Positions 47,358 to 55,677 of a DNA stretch of 64,000 nucleotides are shown here, in pieces. Source of the stretch: Streptomyces sp. WM6386. GTDB taxonomy: Bacteria > Actinomycetota > Actinomycetes > Streptomycetales > Streptomycetaceae. The number at the start of each line of letters is the position of its first letter. Position 1 is the first letter of the stretch. Made by a program: the position numbers and the translations under genes. Under the pieces are notes generated by a model. It ran no database searches. It had not been told where the DNA came from and saw only the letters and a list, made by a program, of their open reading frames with translations. Location: positions 3,947-67,946 of the forward strand of contig NZ_JXTE01000050.1 of assembly GCF_000972385.1 (NCBI RefSeq), given 5' to 3'.

Positions 47358-47514
47358 CACGCCCCCCAGGTGTCGACTCACGCCAGGATTGCGAAAGAGC
47401 AGGTCTTACGGCAGGGCGCAACCAGGTGGGCAGACGGCGCGTTCGGGGGCGCATCGGTCCACTGCCTGTGGACACGGGCGCATTTCTCAGGCGCCGCGGG
47501 CGGCGCTTCTTGAG

Positions 47515-47533
47515 CCCGGACATTCTGTCCGGG
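47515..47533. promoter_or_regulatory. 19-bp palindrome upstream of XRE gene
   Basis: CCCGGACATTCTGTCCGGG, a perfect inverted repeat around a 3-nt centre, 115 nt before the XRE start. It differs by one base from the palindrome in the terminator after the flavoprotein gene (49481-49499). Could be an operator or a hairpin. Confidence 0.5.
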
Positions 47534-47647
47534 CTGTCATGCGGTGGCCGCCGCAATCTGACCTTGGCGGCGCTAGGCGCCCTGCCCGCCCCGCCACCTG
47601 ATCGGTACCGTGAAGGATGCCCCTACTCCACCGGGAGGCAGCACCAC

Positions 47648-48883
47648 ATGCGTGGTCTTGGAGATCACCTCAGCATCGGCGAGCGCATCGCGTTCTACCG
47701 AAAGCGGCGCGGCTACACGCAAGAGGTGCTGGCTGGCCTGGTCGGTCGTAGCACCGACTGGCTCGCGAAGATCGAGACCGGGCGCCGCAAGCCGCCTCGG
47801 ATCGACATGCTCACGGATCTTGCTCGCATTCTGCGGGTTCCTCTCGGGGATCTGCTCGGTCAAGCCGTGCTCATGGAAGACGAACGGCAGCAAGACGACG
47901 TCCCCGCCGTGCGTGATGCGCTCATGAGTCCGCGTCGTCTCTCACGGCTGCTCTTCGGGCCCGCCGTTGAGGCTCAGCTCCCTACGCCTGCACCTGCCGC
48001 CGTGCGTGTGGAGCAGGCATGGAACGACTACCAGGGCGGACGACTCAGCAGCGTCATTGCTGCGCTCCCTGCCCTGCTTCAGACGGCACAGGAGTTGGAG
48101 GAGCGAGCAGGCCGGCGTGGTGAGGACCGGGGCGATTGCTGGGCAGTATCGGCCCGGACTCACCACCTCGCGGCTACGACACTCGCGAAGATCGGAGAGT
48201 CGGATATCTCGTGGCTTGCCGCCGAGCGCGCGATGCGAGCCGCTGACGAGTCGGACGATCCGCTCGTGCTGGCGTCCGCGGCACGGTCTGGCACACACGC
48301 TCTGCTTGCCAACGGGCGCTATGACGATGCCCTCGAACTCGGCAACACGGCCGCCGCATGGCTGTCGTCTCAAGTGACCGAGCACGATCCGGCGGCGCTA
48401 AGCCTATTGGGGATGATCCACCTGCGCGCCGCGGTCGCGGCGGCGCGGCATCAGGACCGCTCCACCGCTACGGGGCTGTTGGACCGTGCCGAAGAACTCG
48501 CGGATGACCTCGGGTCGGATGAGAATTACTGGCACACCGGGTTCGGGCCGACGAACGTCCTGCTCCATCGCCTGTCCGTTGAGCTGGATCTCGACAACGT
48601 CTCGTACGTCGTGGAACACGGCCGGATCAACGTTGACCACATGCCGCAGGAGCGCAGCGTCTCGCACCGCATCGACTATGCGCGTGCCCTGTCGCTCGCC
48701 GGCCAGGGCGACGCCGCGTTCGCGGAGCTGCGTACCGCTGAGCGCACGTCGCCGCAGCTTGTACGCAACAATCCGAGGGTGCGCGAGACGCTGCGGGATC
48801 TGATCAAGCAGTCCCCCGTGACCGGAGGTTCGCGTTCGTCCGAGGTGTTTGTGATGGCGCAACGGTGCAGGGCGGTGCAGTGA
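47648..48883 (+). CDS. XRE-family regulator with TPR-like C-terminal region
   Basis: ATG 47648 behind GGGAGG, 411 aa. HTH at about 12-65 (IAFYRKRRGYTQEVLAGLVG, then DWLAKIETGRRKPP). Residues 110-400 are helical repeats of TPR type with many Ala/Leu pairs (WLAAERAMRAADES; LGMIHLRAAVAAARHQDRS). Such XRE-TPR proteins regulate adjacent genes or sense peptides and metabolites. It overlaps the flavoprotein gene by 4 nt (GTGA), a recurrent Streptomyces pairing. Confidence 0.9.
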   Translation: MRGLGDHLSIGERIAFYRKRRGYTQEVLAGLVGRSTDWLAKIETGRRKPPRIDMLTDLARILRVPLGDLLGQAVLMEDERQQDDVPAVRDALMSPRRLSRLLFGPAVEAQLPTPAPAAVRVEQAWNDYQGGRLSSVIAALPALLQTAQELEERAGRRGEDRGDCWAVSARTHHLAATTLAKIGESDISWLAAERAMRAADESDDPLVLASAARSGTHALLANGRYDDALELGNTAAAWLSSQVTEHDPAALSLLGMIHLRAAVAAARHQDRSTATGLLDRAEELADDLGSDENYWHTGFGPTNVLLHRLSVELDLDNVSYVVEHGRINVDHMPQERSVSHRIDYARALSLAGQGDAAFAELRTAERTSPQLVRNNPRVRETLRDLIKQSPVTGGSRSSEVFVMAQRCRAVQ

Positions 48884-49443
48884 GTTCAGGCAAGCGCGGG
48901 GTGCTCGGAGTCGTCGGCTCGGCAGCTGGGGGAGTGGAGGCGCTCCGGACCGGCCTTGTCGAGCCTGCGATAGACCGTGGTTGGCAGGTGGCCGTGACCC
49001 TGACGCCAACCGCTGGTGAGTGGTTGCGGATGACCGGCGAAGTTGAACGGTTGGAGAAGCTGACTGGGCTGCCCGTCCGCGATGCACCGCGGGTTCCTGG
49101 GGAGACTCGACCGCACCCGCCGGTTGACTGCTACGTGGTTGCGCCGGCGTCAGCCAACATGGTCGCAAAGCTGGCTTCGGGTGTGATGGACAACCAGGCG
49201 CTGACGCAGGTGGGCGAAGCCATCGGCACGCTCGGCTTGCCGGTCGTCGTCTTCCCTCGGGTGAACGCGGCTCACGCCCGCCACCCGGCTTGGCAGCGAC
49301 ACATCGACGCCCTGCGGGCAGGAGGCGTCCACCTCGTGTATGGGCCAGAGGCCTGGCCGCTGTACGAGCCGAGGGAGGCGCCAGCAGGGCGGGAGCTTCC
49401 GTGGCGCGCCGTGCTGGATGCCGTAGACGACGCCATGGGGTGA
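48880..49443 (+). CDS. flavoprotein (HFCD-type, PF02441-like)
   Basis: GTG 48880 overlaps the XRE stop. Product 187 aa. Flavin-binding features: VLGVVGSAAGGVEAL near the N terminus, VAPASANMVAKLASGVMDN and PVVVFPRVNAAHARHPAW with a conserved Asn-Ala-His like Dfp/MrsD/PPC-decarboxylase proteins. The substrate is unknown. Coupled to the XRE regulator. Confidence 0.87.
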   Translation: MSSGKRGVLGVVGSAAGGVEALRTGLVEPAIDRGWQVAVTLTPTAGEWLRMTGEVERLEKLTGLPVRDAPRVPGETRPHPPVDCYVVAPASANMVAKLASGVMDNQALTQVGEAIGTLGLPVVVFPRVNAAHARHPAWQRHIDALRAGGVHLVYGPEAWPLYEPREAPAGRELPWRAVLDAVDDAMG

Positions 49444-49474
49444 CACATCGTCAACCTGCCTGGCCTGCAAGGAA

Positions 49475-49505
49475 AGAGGACCCGGACAGTCTGTCCGGGT
49501 CCTCT
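49475..49505. terminator. strong terminator after the flavoprotein gene
   Basis: A 15-bp perfect stem, AGAGGACCCGGACAG (49475-49489) with CTGTCCGGGTCCTCT (49491-49505). Its core repeats the palindrome at 47515-47533. Confidence 0.85.
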
Positions 49506-49532
49506 GCCGTGTGTGGCCACATGCTCGTAGAC

Positions 49533-49751
49533 ATGCCAGGGATCAACGAGCGAAACGACGAGTCGGGAGGGCTGACGCCCGCAGAACTCGCTTTGATCAA
49601 AGCGGGGTTGAGCAAGGCGCGCGCCACAGTCGAGCGGCTGTTGCAGCGCGCGGACGAACTCACTGTGAGGGCGGAGGCTTGCTGCCTACGAGTTGCTCAA
49701 GACGCTCCAGGCGCTCACCGAGCAAGCGGAGGGCGTCATGAATCGTGCTGA
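49533..49751 (+). CDS. small ORF overlapping gntR antisense, 72 aa
   Basis: ATG 49533 (alternative ATG 49521). The first 45 residues look coding (ELALIKAGLSKARATVERLL). The last 30 lie antisense to the gntR coding sequence and look unnatural. It may be a small real gene or a truncated one whose end was replaced. No recognised family. Confidence 0.35.
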   Translation: MPGINERNDESGGLTPAELALIKAGLSKARATVERLLQRADELTVRAEACCLRVAQDAPGAHRASGGRHESC

Positions 49752-50043
49752 GCTCTTCGGAGAGGGCAGCGTAGGCGGGGCTGCTTCCCGGCTCCGTGCC
49801 GAGGGGTACCGACGGGTCGCGGACGAACGTCCCGCGCCCCTGCTGAGTGAGCACAAGCCCCTCTTCGCGGAGCTGGCCGTACGCGCTCTGCACGGTCATG
49901 AGCTGCACGCCGAGGTCCTTGGCAAGCTGACGTGCTGCGGGCAGGCGGGAACCGGGTTCGCGCTCGCCATCTGTGATCTCTCTGCGGTATCTCGCAGCGA
50001 TGTCCTTAGCCGTCGGCTTGGGTGCGTCGGGACTCGAATCCAT
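49660..50043 (-). CDS. GntR-family repressor, KorSA-like role
   Basis: ATG 50043, 127 aa, a short GntR of YtrA type. N-terminal winged helix: AKDIAARYRREITDGEREPG, RLPAARQLAKDLGV, MTVQSAYGQLREEGLVLTQQ, GRGTFVRDP. A C-terminal helical dimerisation segment follows (LSEELSTIHDALRLLGERLE). No UTRA effector domain. Two copies of a GACCTAGGTCAATCT operator lie upstream. GntR repressors such as KorSA keep the AICE pSAM2 silent (established), so control of the transfer/replication operon is likely. Confidence 0.9.
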   Translation of the reverse strand: MDSSPDAPKPTAKDIAARYRREITDGEREPGSRLPAARQLAKDLGVQLMTVQSAYGQLREEGLVLTQQGRGTFVRDPSVPLGTEPGSSPAYAALSEELSTIHDALRLLGERLERLEQLVGSKPPPSQ

Positions 50044-50060
50044 AGCCCCGAGGGTAACCG

Positions 50061-50075
50061 GACCTAGGTCAATCT
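50061..50075. promoter_or_regulatory. GntR operator, partial copy
   Basis: GACCTAGGTCAATCT, identical to 15 of the 24 bases of the palindrome at 50106-50129. It sits 18 nt upstream of the gntR start, a good autoregulatory position. Confidence 0.65.
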
Positions 50076-50105
50076 CAGGCCGGGCGTGGCGAAGCCTCTT
50101 GACAG

Positions 50106-50129
50106 TCAGATTGACCTAGGTCAATCTGA
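50106..50129. promoter_or_regulatory. 24-bp perfect palindrome, likely GntR operator
   Basis: Centre AGATTGACCTAGGTCAATCT (50108-50127), extended by two paired bases on each side. It lies between the divergent gntR gene and the main element operon. Most probable target of the GntR regulator. Confidence 0.75.
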
Positions 50130-50460
50130 AGTCGTTCCGGTACGGGATAGCTCGCTTCCACAGGGGCCCTGAGCTGGTCGTTCCTTGACAACTCCACAGC
50201 GTGACAAGCCGACGGGGTGAGATTCCCCGTTCCCGCAGCGGCCCGGGTGACGGCCGCCGGCGGCCACTTCCCCGCGCACCGGCTCTGGAGAACAGCCCTC
50301 GGGATCATCCCTTCCTCACGGGAGGTCAACCCGTTGGATGCCACCTGGTGTGCGCCGCCCTGCTGGCGTCAGAGCAGTGACGATGACGCACCCGGCCTTC
50401 CCGGCTCGGGGCCAGTCCGCCGCCGCAAGCGGCGGGCCGGCGAAGCCGGTTCCCTTCCTC

Positions 50461-50503
50461 GCCCCGCTGGTTGCACGTTCGGGTTCGACTCCCGACCGGG
50501 GCA
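50461..50503 (+). other. tRNA-like acceptor/T-arm minihelix
   Basis: GCCCCG (50461-50466) pairs with CGGGGC (50497-50502). Inside is a perfect T-arm, TCGGG-TTCGACT-CCCGA. The usual D and anticodon arms are missing, leaving only 12 nt. It may be a degenerate tRNA 3' half or a tRNA-mimicking structure in the leader. Not a functional tRNA. Confidence 0.45.
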
Positions 50504-50540
50504 CTTCGGCCCGCCGCCTCTGCGGTGGTGGCCGCTTCTC

Positions 50541-50597
50541 GGGCTGGCCGCCCTCTCGCCAACGTTTCGCGGCCCCCGGCTCTCTCCGTCCCTTCGA
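50541..50597 (+). ncRNA. repeated leader hairpin, copy A
   Basis: Stem GGCCGC/GCGGCC around a loop beginning CCTCTCGCCAA, followed by GGCTCTCTCCGTCCCTTCGAC. Shares the loop and 3' tail with copies B and C, but the stem differs with paired changes. Lies 15 nt before the first gene of the transfer operon. Confidence 0.7.
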
Positions 50598-50611
50598 CTC
50601 AGGAGCAAGCC

Positions 50612-50902
50612 ATGCATAGCTACGTCTCCGGCCACCAGGCCGACACAACGGAAGACTTCCTCGAACTTGCCCTCGGTACCCCGGTTGACCTGTGGCTCGG
50701 AGTCCAGGGGGAGACCGAGGAGGAGCGCGCCGCCCGGCTGGACGCGGCCCGCGACATCCTCGCCGACTACCCCGAGCTTCCCGACCGCGCGGTGCAGGTG
50801 GCTGCGCGGACGCTGGACGAGGCGGGCCTGCTCCGCCTGGCGCCCCTGCCCACGCCCAACGCCGCCCGTCGCCGCAGCCTGCGGACGGGAGTGGCCGCGT
50901 GA
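50612..50902 (+). CDS. small conserved AICE protein, 96 aa
   Basis: ATG 50612 behind AGGAGCAAGCC. Acidic and helical (TTEDFLELALGTPVDLWLGV; RAVQVAARTLDEAGLLRLAP), Arg-rich end. No recognised domain. First gene of the operon; its end overlaps the next gene by 4 nt. Confidence 0.75.
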   Translation: MHSYVSGHQADTTEDFLELALGTPVDLWLGVQGETEEERAARLDAARDILADYPELPDRAVQVAARTLDEAGLLRLAPLPTPNAARRRSLRTGVAA

Positions 50903-51231
50903 GCCAGAACCTGACGCTGGAGGACCTGGCCGCGCCGATGCGCGCACTGCGCCTGCTGGCCATCGACTTCGGGCACCTGCCCGCGCCAACCGTGAGCATC
51001 TCGCCCATCTACCCCGACCGGTTGGAGCTTGCGCTCCACTCCGGCTTGCTTGACTTCGAGGCCTGGCGCGAGGCGCTTGATGCCGCCCCCGGCGACGTCG
51101 AATACCGCGTACAGGGCGACGGCCGAACCAGCGTTCTGCGCACGATCGCTGCCTACGCGGGTGCAGAGCTGGAGTTGGTCGGCTACGGCGACATCGCCGT
51201 CCCGGTGCTCGCGGAAGCGGGTGCGGCATGA
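50899..51231 (+). CDS. small conserved AICE protein, 110 aa
   Basis: GTG 50899 overlaps the preceding stop. The body LTLEDLAAPMRALRLLAIDF and a beta-rich second half (ISPIYPDRLELALHSGLLDF) show no known motif. It overlaps the DUF2637 gene by 4 nt (ATGA), implying coupled translation. Confidence 0.75.
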   Translation: MSQNLTLEDLAAPMRALRLLAIDFGHLPAPTVSISPIYPDRLELALHSGLLDFEAWREALDAAPGDVEYRVQGDGRTSVLRTIAAYAGAELELVGYGDIAVPVLAEAGAA

Positions 51232-52118
51232 ACGCCCCGGCTCGCGTCGACGCCTCGTTGACGCCCGGCAAGGCGCCGTCGACGCCCGTCAATGTAGACC
51301 GCGCCATTACCGCGCTCGCGGCGGTGCTCACGGTGGTGCTGACCGCGGTGGCGTTCTGGCTCTCGTACGAGCACTTGCAGGAGGTTGCCGCCCGGCACGG
51401 CATGCAGGAGGCGGTGGCCCGGTCGTGGGCCTGGCCCGCCACGGTGGATCTGTTCATCGTGATCGGGGAACTGCTGATCCTGCGTGCCTCGCTCGCCCAT
51501 CGGGTCGACTGGTGGGCAATCGCCCTGGTCACCGCAGGGGACGGCGCCTCCATCGCGCTGAACGTGGCCGGGGTCGGGCAGGACGCCAACGCCCTCAACT
51601 ACGTGGTTGCAGCGGTCCCGCCGGTGGCCGCTCTGCTGGCGTTCGGCGCGCTGATGCGGCAGGTGCACGCCTACCTCGCCCGACGGGCGATGACGGGCGT
51701 CACCACCCCGCCGACGGGCGTCGAAGCACCGTCGACACCCGTCACGGTGCCCGTCGACGTGCTGCCGCCCGTGTCGACCGCATCGGCGAATCCAGTGTTG
51801 GATCCGGTGTCCGCGGCTCCGGTGGAGCCGGTGGCGATCGAGACCGTGTCGACGCCCGTCACCCCGGATCCGGTCCCCGTCGCCAAGTCGTCGACGGTCG
51901 TCGACCTCTGCCTGCCGGTGATCTACGCGAACCGGGTGGACCAGTTGGTGCGGGCGCTGTACGGCACCGACTTCACGCAGCCGAGCACGACCCGCATGAC
52001 GATGGCGATGGCCGGAGCGGGGCTCGGGGCGTCGGAGTCGACGGCCCGTACGGCGCGCGGCCGGGTCAAGGCGCGTGAGCCGTACCTGGCCGACTTCCCC
52101 GCCGCGATCGCCGGTTGA
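51228..52118 (+). CDS. DUF2637 membrane protein, spread-type
   Basis: ATG 51228, 296 aa. Four hydrophobic segments (about 25-150) contain the DUF2637 signature SYEHLQEVAARHGMQE and ARSWAWPATVDLFIVIGELL. A Pro/Val/Thr-rich linker and a helix-turn-helix-like end (MAMAGAGLGASESTARTARG) follow. DUF2637 genes accompany tra in Streptomyces conjugative elements and are thought to help intramycelial spread (family context). Confidence 0.88.
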   Translation: MNAPARVDASLTPGKAPSTPVNVDRAITALAAVLTVVLTAVAFWLSYEHLQEVAARHGMQEAVARSWAWPATVDLFIVIGELLILRASLAHRVDWWAIALVTAGDGASIALNVAGVGQDANALNYVVAAVPPVAALLAFGALMRQVHAYLARRAMTGVTTPPTGVEAPSTPVTVPVDVLPPVSTASANPVLDPVSAAPVEPVAIETVSTPVTPDPVPVAKSSTVVDLCLPVIYANRVDQLVRALYGTDFTQPSTTRMTMAMAGAGLGASESTARTARGRVKAREPYLADFPAAIAG

Positions 52119-52134
52119 GCGGGAGGCCCGCGTC

Positions 52135-52518
52135 ATGTCTCACGCCTATGGTCGCTGCTTCGATCCGACCGGCGCTCGCTACGGCATCCCCACCTACCCG
52201 TTCCGCCTGGCCCCCGACGGTCTGGCCACCCGGCGACAGCTTCGCGCGAAGGGGCTGCGTCCGGGTGGCCAGCCGATTGCTGCTCAGGTGATGCGGGCCA
52301 ACCGGCGGGCCGGGGGCGTGCAGGTTGCCTACCTCTACCGGATCGATCTGGCCAAGCCGGTCCGTCCGATGACCTCCCGCAAGTGGGGTGCGCTCGCGCT
52401 GGCGATGCTCGCTCGCCGTACCTGCCCCCGCTGCCTGCTCGATGTCGGCTACTGCATCCCGCGCTCGTACGGCATCTGCGGGATGTGCCTGGTCGCCGAG
52501 GAACAGCGCGCTGCCTGA
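52135..52518 (+). CDS. RRQRL-motif zinc-binding protein
   Basis: ATG 52135 behind GGGAGG, 127 aa. The N-terminal ATRRQLRAKGLRPGG segment defines this AICE family. The C terminus carries four Cys (CPRCLLDVGYCIPRSYG, CGMC) suitable for one zinc. Typical in Streptomyces transfer operons, with unknown role. Confidence 0.85.
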   Translation: MSHAYGRCFDPTGARYGIPTYPFRLAPDGLATRRQLRAKGLRPGGQPIAAQVMRANRRAGGVQVAYLYRIDLAKPVRPMTSRKWGALALAMLARRTCPRCLLDVGYCIPRSYGICGMCLVAEEQRAA

Positions 52519-52545
52519 GTCCTTCAACTCCCAAGGAGCTTCGCT

Positions 52546-53043
52546 ATGTCCAGTCGTACCCGTACCCGCAAGGTGAAGACCGCCGCAGGCGTCCACACCG
52601 TCCGGCTCCCGCGTCAGCGCGGGCGCCGCGCGCAGCCGTTCGTGGTCGTCGTCCCCGAGCATCCGTCCCTGACTCGTGAGGCGCTCGGGTTCGTGGGCCG
52701 TGGGCTGTGGATGGCCCGGCATGCGCTCGCCCCGACCGGCCTCGCCCTGCTGGCCCTGGTGGTCACCGGGCTGCTGCACGTCATCGCCTGGTGGTCGGCT
52801 CTCGTGCTCGCCCCCACGGCCATAGCACCGGCGGTGTGGTTCGCCGTCGTGCAGCGCTCGCGCCCCGCGCAGGGTTCCACGCTGGCCTGGCGCATCGCGC
52901 TGGCCGTCTTCGCCACGCTCGCGTTCACGTGGGCCGCGTTCGCCGCGGGGTTCGGGCCGTGGGCCGGTCCGCTGCCGCTGCTGTGGCTGCTCACGGTGAT
53001 CGTCGCTCAGACCGCGTGGCTCATCGTCCGCCGCACGCACTGA
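52546..53043 (+). CDS. membrane protein of the transfer operon
   Basis: ATG 52546 behind AAGGAG, 165 aa. A basic N terminus of about 30 residues, then four hydrophobic segments (ALAPTGLALLALVVTGLLHV to LPLLWLLTVIVAQTAWLIV). No catalytic motif. By size, topology and place it is a spread (Spd)-type protein. Confidence 0.8.
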   Translation: MSSRTRTRKVKTAAGVHTVRLPRQRGRRAQPFVVVVPEHPSLTREALGFVGRGLWMARHALAPTGLALLALVVTGLLHVIAWWSALVLAPTAIAPAVWFAVVQRSRPAQGSTLAWRIALAVFATLAFTWAAFAAGFGPWAGPLPLLWLLTVIVAQTAWLIVRRTH

Positions 53044-53062
53044 CCCGAGGAGACCTGCTCTG

Positions 53063-53596
53063 ATGGCAACCCCCACGCAGAACGGCACCACCAACGGCGC
53101 GGCCGGCAACCCCAAGGGCAACAAGTTCGCCAACGCGGGGGCCGCCGCCGGCGGGCTCTTGGGCGGGCTGGGCAGTGCGTTCACCCCGCCGATCAACATC
53201 AACATCAACCGGAACCAGACCATCGGAGGCGGCTCGCAGGCCGGATCCCTGCTGCCGGCCCCGGAGTTCAACTCCCCGGCGCAGGTCCGCAACTACTGCA
53301 ACACCCTGCGCGCGGCCGGCGTGACGCTGTCCATCGAGGTGGCGATGGCCGCGGAGATCCTCGAAAGCGTCCTGGCGGTGGTGCCGGACCCGGACGGGCG
53401 GCCGTTCGGCTCCCGGATCCGGGCCAAGAAGGTGGCCCGCAGGATGAAGCGCTCCGCGGACCACCTGCGCCACGCCGCCCGGGACGCCGCCGCCTGCTAC
53501 TCCGCGTTCCAGCAGGAGTACGAGGAAGAGATCAATCGGGTCCGTCACCGGGCCCGGCGTCCGCAGCAGCCGGTCATGAACTGGGCTCAGCAGTAA
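53063..53596 (+). CDS. transfer-associated protein, TraA-like position
   Basis: ATG 53063 behind GAGGAGA, 177 aa. Gly/Asn-rich N terminus with FTPPINININRNQT, then a helical, basic C-terminal half (RIRAKKVARRMKRSADHLRH; EEEINRVRHRARRPQQ). Found just upstream of the FtsK-like tra gene in related elements. Function unknown; possibly a Tra partner. Confidence 0.7.
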   Translation: MATPTQNGTTNGAAGNPKGNKFANAGAAAGGLLGGLGSAFTPPINININRNQTIGGGSQAGSLLPAPEFNSPAQVRNYCNTLRAAGVTLSIEVAMAAEILESVLAVVPDPDGRPFGSRIRAKKVARRMKRSADHLRHAARDAAACYSAFQQEYEEEINRVRHRARRPQQPVMNWAQQ

Positions 53597-53608
53597 GGAG
53601 GTTGGCCG

Positions 53609-55677
53609 ATGAGCAGGAACCGAAACAGCATGACGACCCCCTACCCCGACGGCATGACCGGCTACGTCATGGACCCGCACGGCGGGCCGGAGAACGGCAC
53701 GGTGCGCGCCTACCTGCTGCACAAGGCCAAGCCGCACCTGCCGCCGTGGCTCGGCTGGGCCGGAACCGGTCTGGTCGGCGCGTTGGGGCACTGGCGGTGG
53801 CCGGACAACGCGGCCGCCGGCGTCGGCCTCACGCTCGCGTCGGTGGCGCTGACCGGCGTCACCTGGGCCGCGGGCAAGTCGACCACCAAACAGCGCCGCC
53901 TGCACTCCGCGGTCACCGTCGCGTGCGGCTCCGCATGGGTCACGGCCGCGTGCCTGGCCGGACCGACGGCCGGGCCGGTCGATGACCTGTATCTGATGGG
54001 CGGGCCGGCGGTGGCCCTGTCCTGGAACGTGCGCCAGGTCCTGCGCCACAACGTTGAAGGCACGCCGGGTAGTTCGGACGGTGGTCTGCTGGAGAAGGTG
54101 GGGTTGGCGCGGGCGCAGATCGGGGCGGCGAAGGTGGAGCCGAACCGGGTCACCGCGCCGCTCGCGCTGCAGCCCGGCGAGCAGACCAACGAGGACGTCA
54201 CCAAGGCGCTGGCGCGGATCGCGTCCGCGCTGGACCTGCCGACCTCCGCCATCCGCTACACCCCCGACGCGGGTTCCGCACGCCGCGGCGAGCTGGTCAT
54301 CGTGCCGGAAGACATGCTCGCCGAAGTCGTGGAGTGGGAGGGCCCGTCCAACCTGGGCGGCTCGATCGCCGAACCCCTGGTTCTCGGCCGCTACGACGAC
54401 GGCTCCGCGCTGGTGATGTGGCTGCCCGGCGACCCGGAAGTGGGCCGTAACTCCACCCACGGTCTGATCGCGGGCGGTACCGGCTCCGGCAAGGGTGATG
54501 CCGCCCTGAACCTGCTCACGGAGGTTCTCTCCCGCCGGGACGTCATCGTGTGGTTCTCCGATCCCAAAGCCTTCCAGGACTTCGCTCCGGTGCGGGCCGG
54601 GCTGGACTGGGCTGCGGAGGGCGGCTCGCAGACCGAGGTCATGGTCGCGGCCGTGGAGGCGGTCATCCCGGCGCGCACGCGGTGGCTCGGCTCGCACGGC
54701 TACCGCCAGTGGGTTCCCGCCGCCGCACAGGTGCAGAAGACCCGGAACATTCCTGCCGCACGGACGGCCGCGCCTGTGGCTGTGCGGGGATGCCGTTCCT
54801 GGTGACCTGGTTCGAGGAGGCCGCCAACACCCTGCGCGCGTTGGGCGATGACACGTTCACCGGCATCGCGCAGGAAGCCCGGTCCGCCGGAATCTCCCTG
54901 ATCGTGTCGTTGCAGCGCCCGTCGTACGACCAGATGTCCACCTCCACCCGCGCCTCCCTGCCCTCCGTGATCGCGCTCGGCTGCGACCCGCGGGATGAGG
55001 GGTTCTCGCTGCCGGAGACGGTCCTCGACGCGGGCGCGCACCCCGGGGCGTGGGGCAACCGGCGACCGGGCTACTGCTACGTCGTCTCGCCGGGCATCGA
55101 CGAGGCCCGCTACCCCTCACCGGGCCGCACCCGGCGCTTCAGCCTCCGGGCCGTGCCGGTCATGGAACGCCTCGCCGCATGGGCGCAAGCCAACGGCGCG
55201 GTCGCCGACCCCGTCACCGCGGGTGCGGCCTCTTCCGTGGCCGGACGCGCCTACACCGGCCGCACCGCTGCCGACGACGACGGCCAGCAGCCGACCGGGC
55301 TGCGGGTTGTCCGCGAGGAGGAGGACGACATGGACGACGCCGGGCTCCTGGTCGATCCCGAGGACGTGGACATCGACCCGGAAGAGGAGTTGCCGGAGCC
55401 GGAGGAGGGTGACGACACCCCGCTCTTCGGTGAGGAGAGCGGCCGCAAGCCGTCTCCGGAGGAGGCGCGGCGGTTGTTCGCTGCCGCGCTGGCCGAGTTC
55501 GAGGACGCGGGCCAGATGATCGTGGGCCCGAAGGACTTCATGGACTGGTGCGACCGCAACAACCTCTCCCGCCCGTGGGTGTCCGCCCGCCTCAAAGAGG
55601 CCGCGATCGAGGGCCGGTTGGAGCCGACGAACGCCACCGGACGGTGGCGCATCGTCCCCACCCCGCAGGCCGCCTGA
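53609..55677 (+). pseudogene. FtsK/SpoIIIE-type conjugal DNA translocase Tra, frameshifted
   Basis: ATG 53609 behind AAGGAGG. The N-terminal part has membrane helices (about 45-130) and Walker A GGTGSGKG at residue 289, then VIVWFSDPKAFQDF. The reading frame is lost at about 54733-54745. The continuation HSCRTDGRACGCAGMPFLVT, then WFEEAANTLRALGDD and GISLIVSLQRPS is in another frame and ends at 55677, with an acidic linker and a winged-helix-like end (FMDWCDRNNLSRPWVSARLK) suited to recognise DNA repeats. The intact protein would be about 690 aa. It drives double-stranded DNA transfer between hyphae. One base is missing or added. Confidence 0.88.

Larger units (their letters stand above)
50130..50611 (+). 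other. about 480-base leader of the main element operon
   Basis: No gene is supported. TTGACA at 50187-50192 is a candidate -35 box. The rest is GC-rich and structured: a hairpin CCGCCGC/GCGGCGG near 50418-50435, a tRNA-like minihelix at 50461-50503, and leader-motif copy A at 50541-50597. The first operon gene starts at 50612. So long a leader suggests RNA-level control. Confidence 0.55.

Noticed and set aside
50217..51053. 278-codon frame over the operon leader
   Set aside because: No coherent protein; overlaps structured RNA and the supported genes from 50612.
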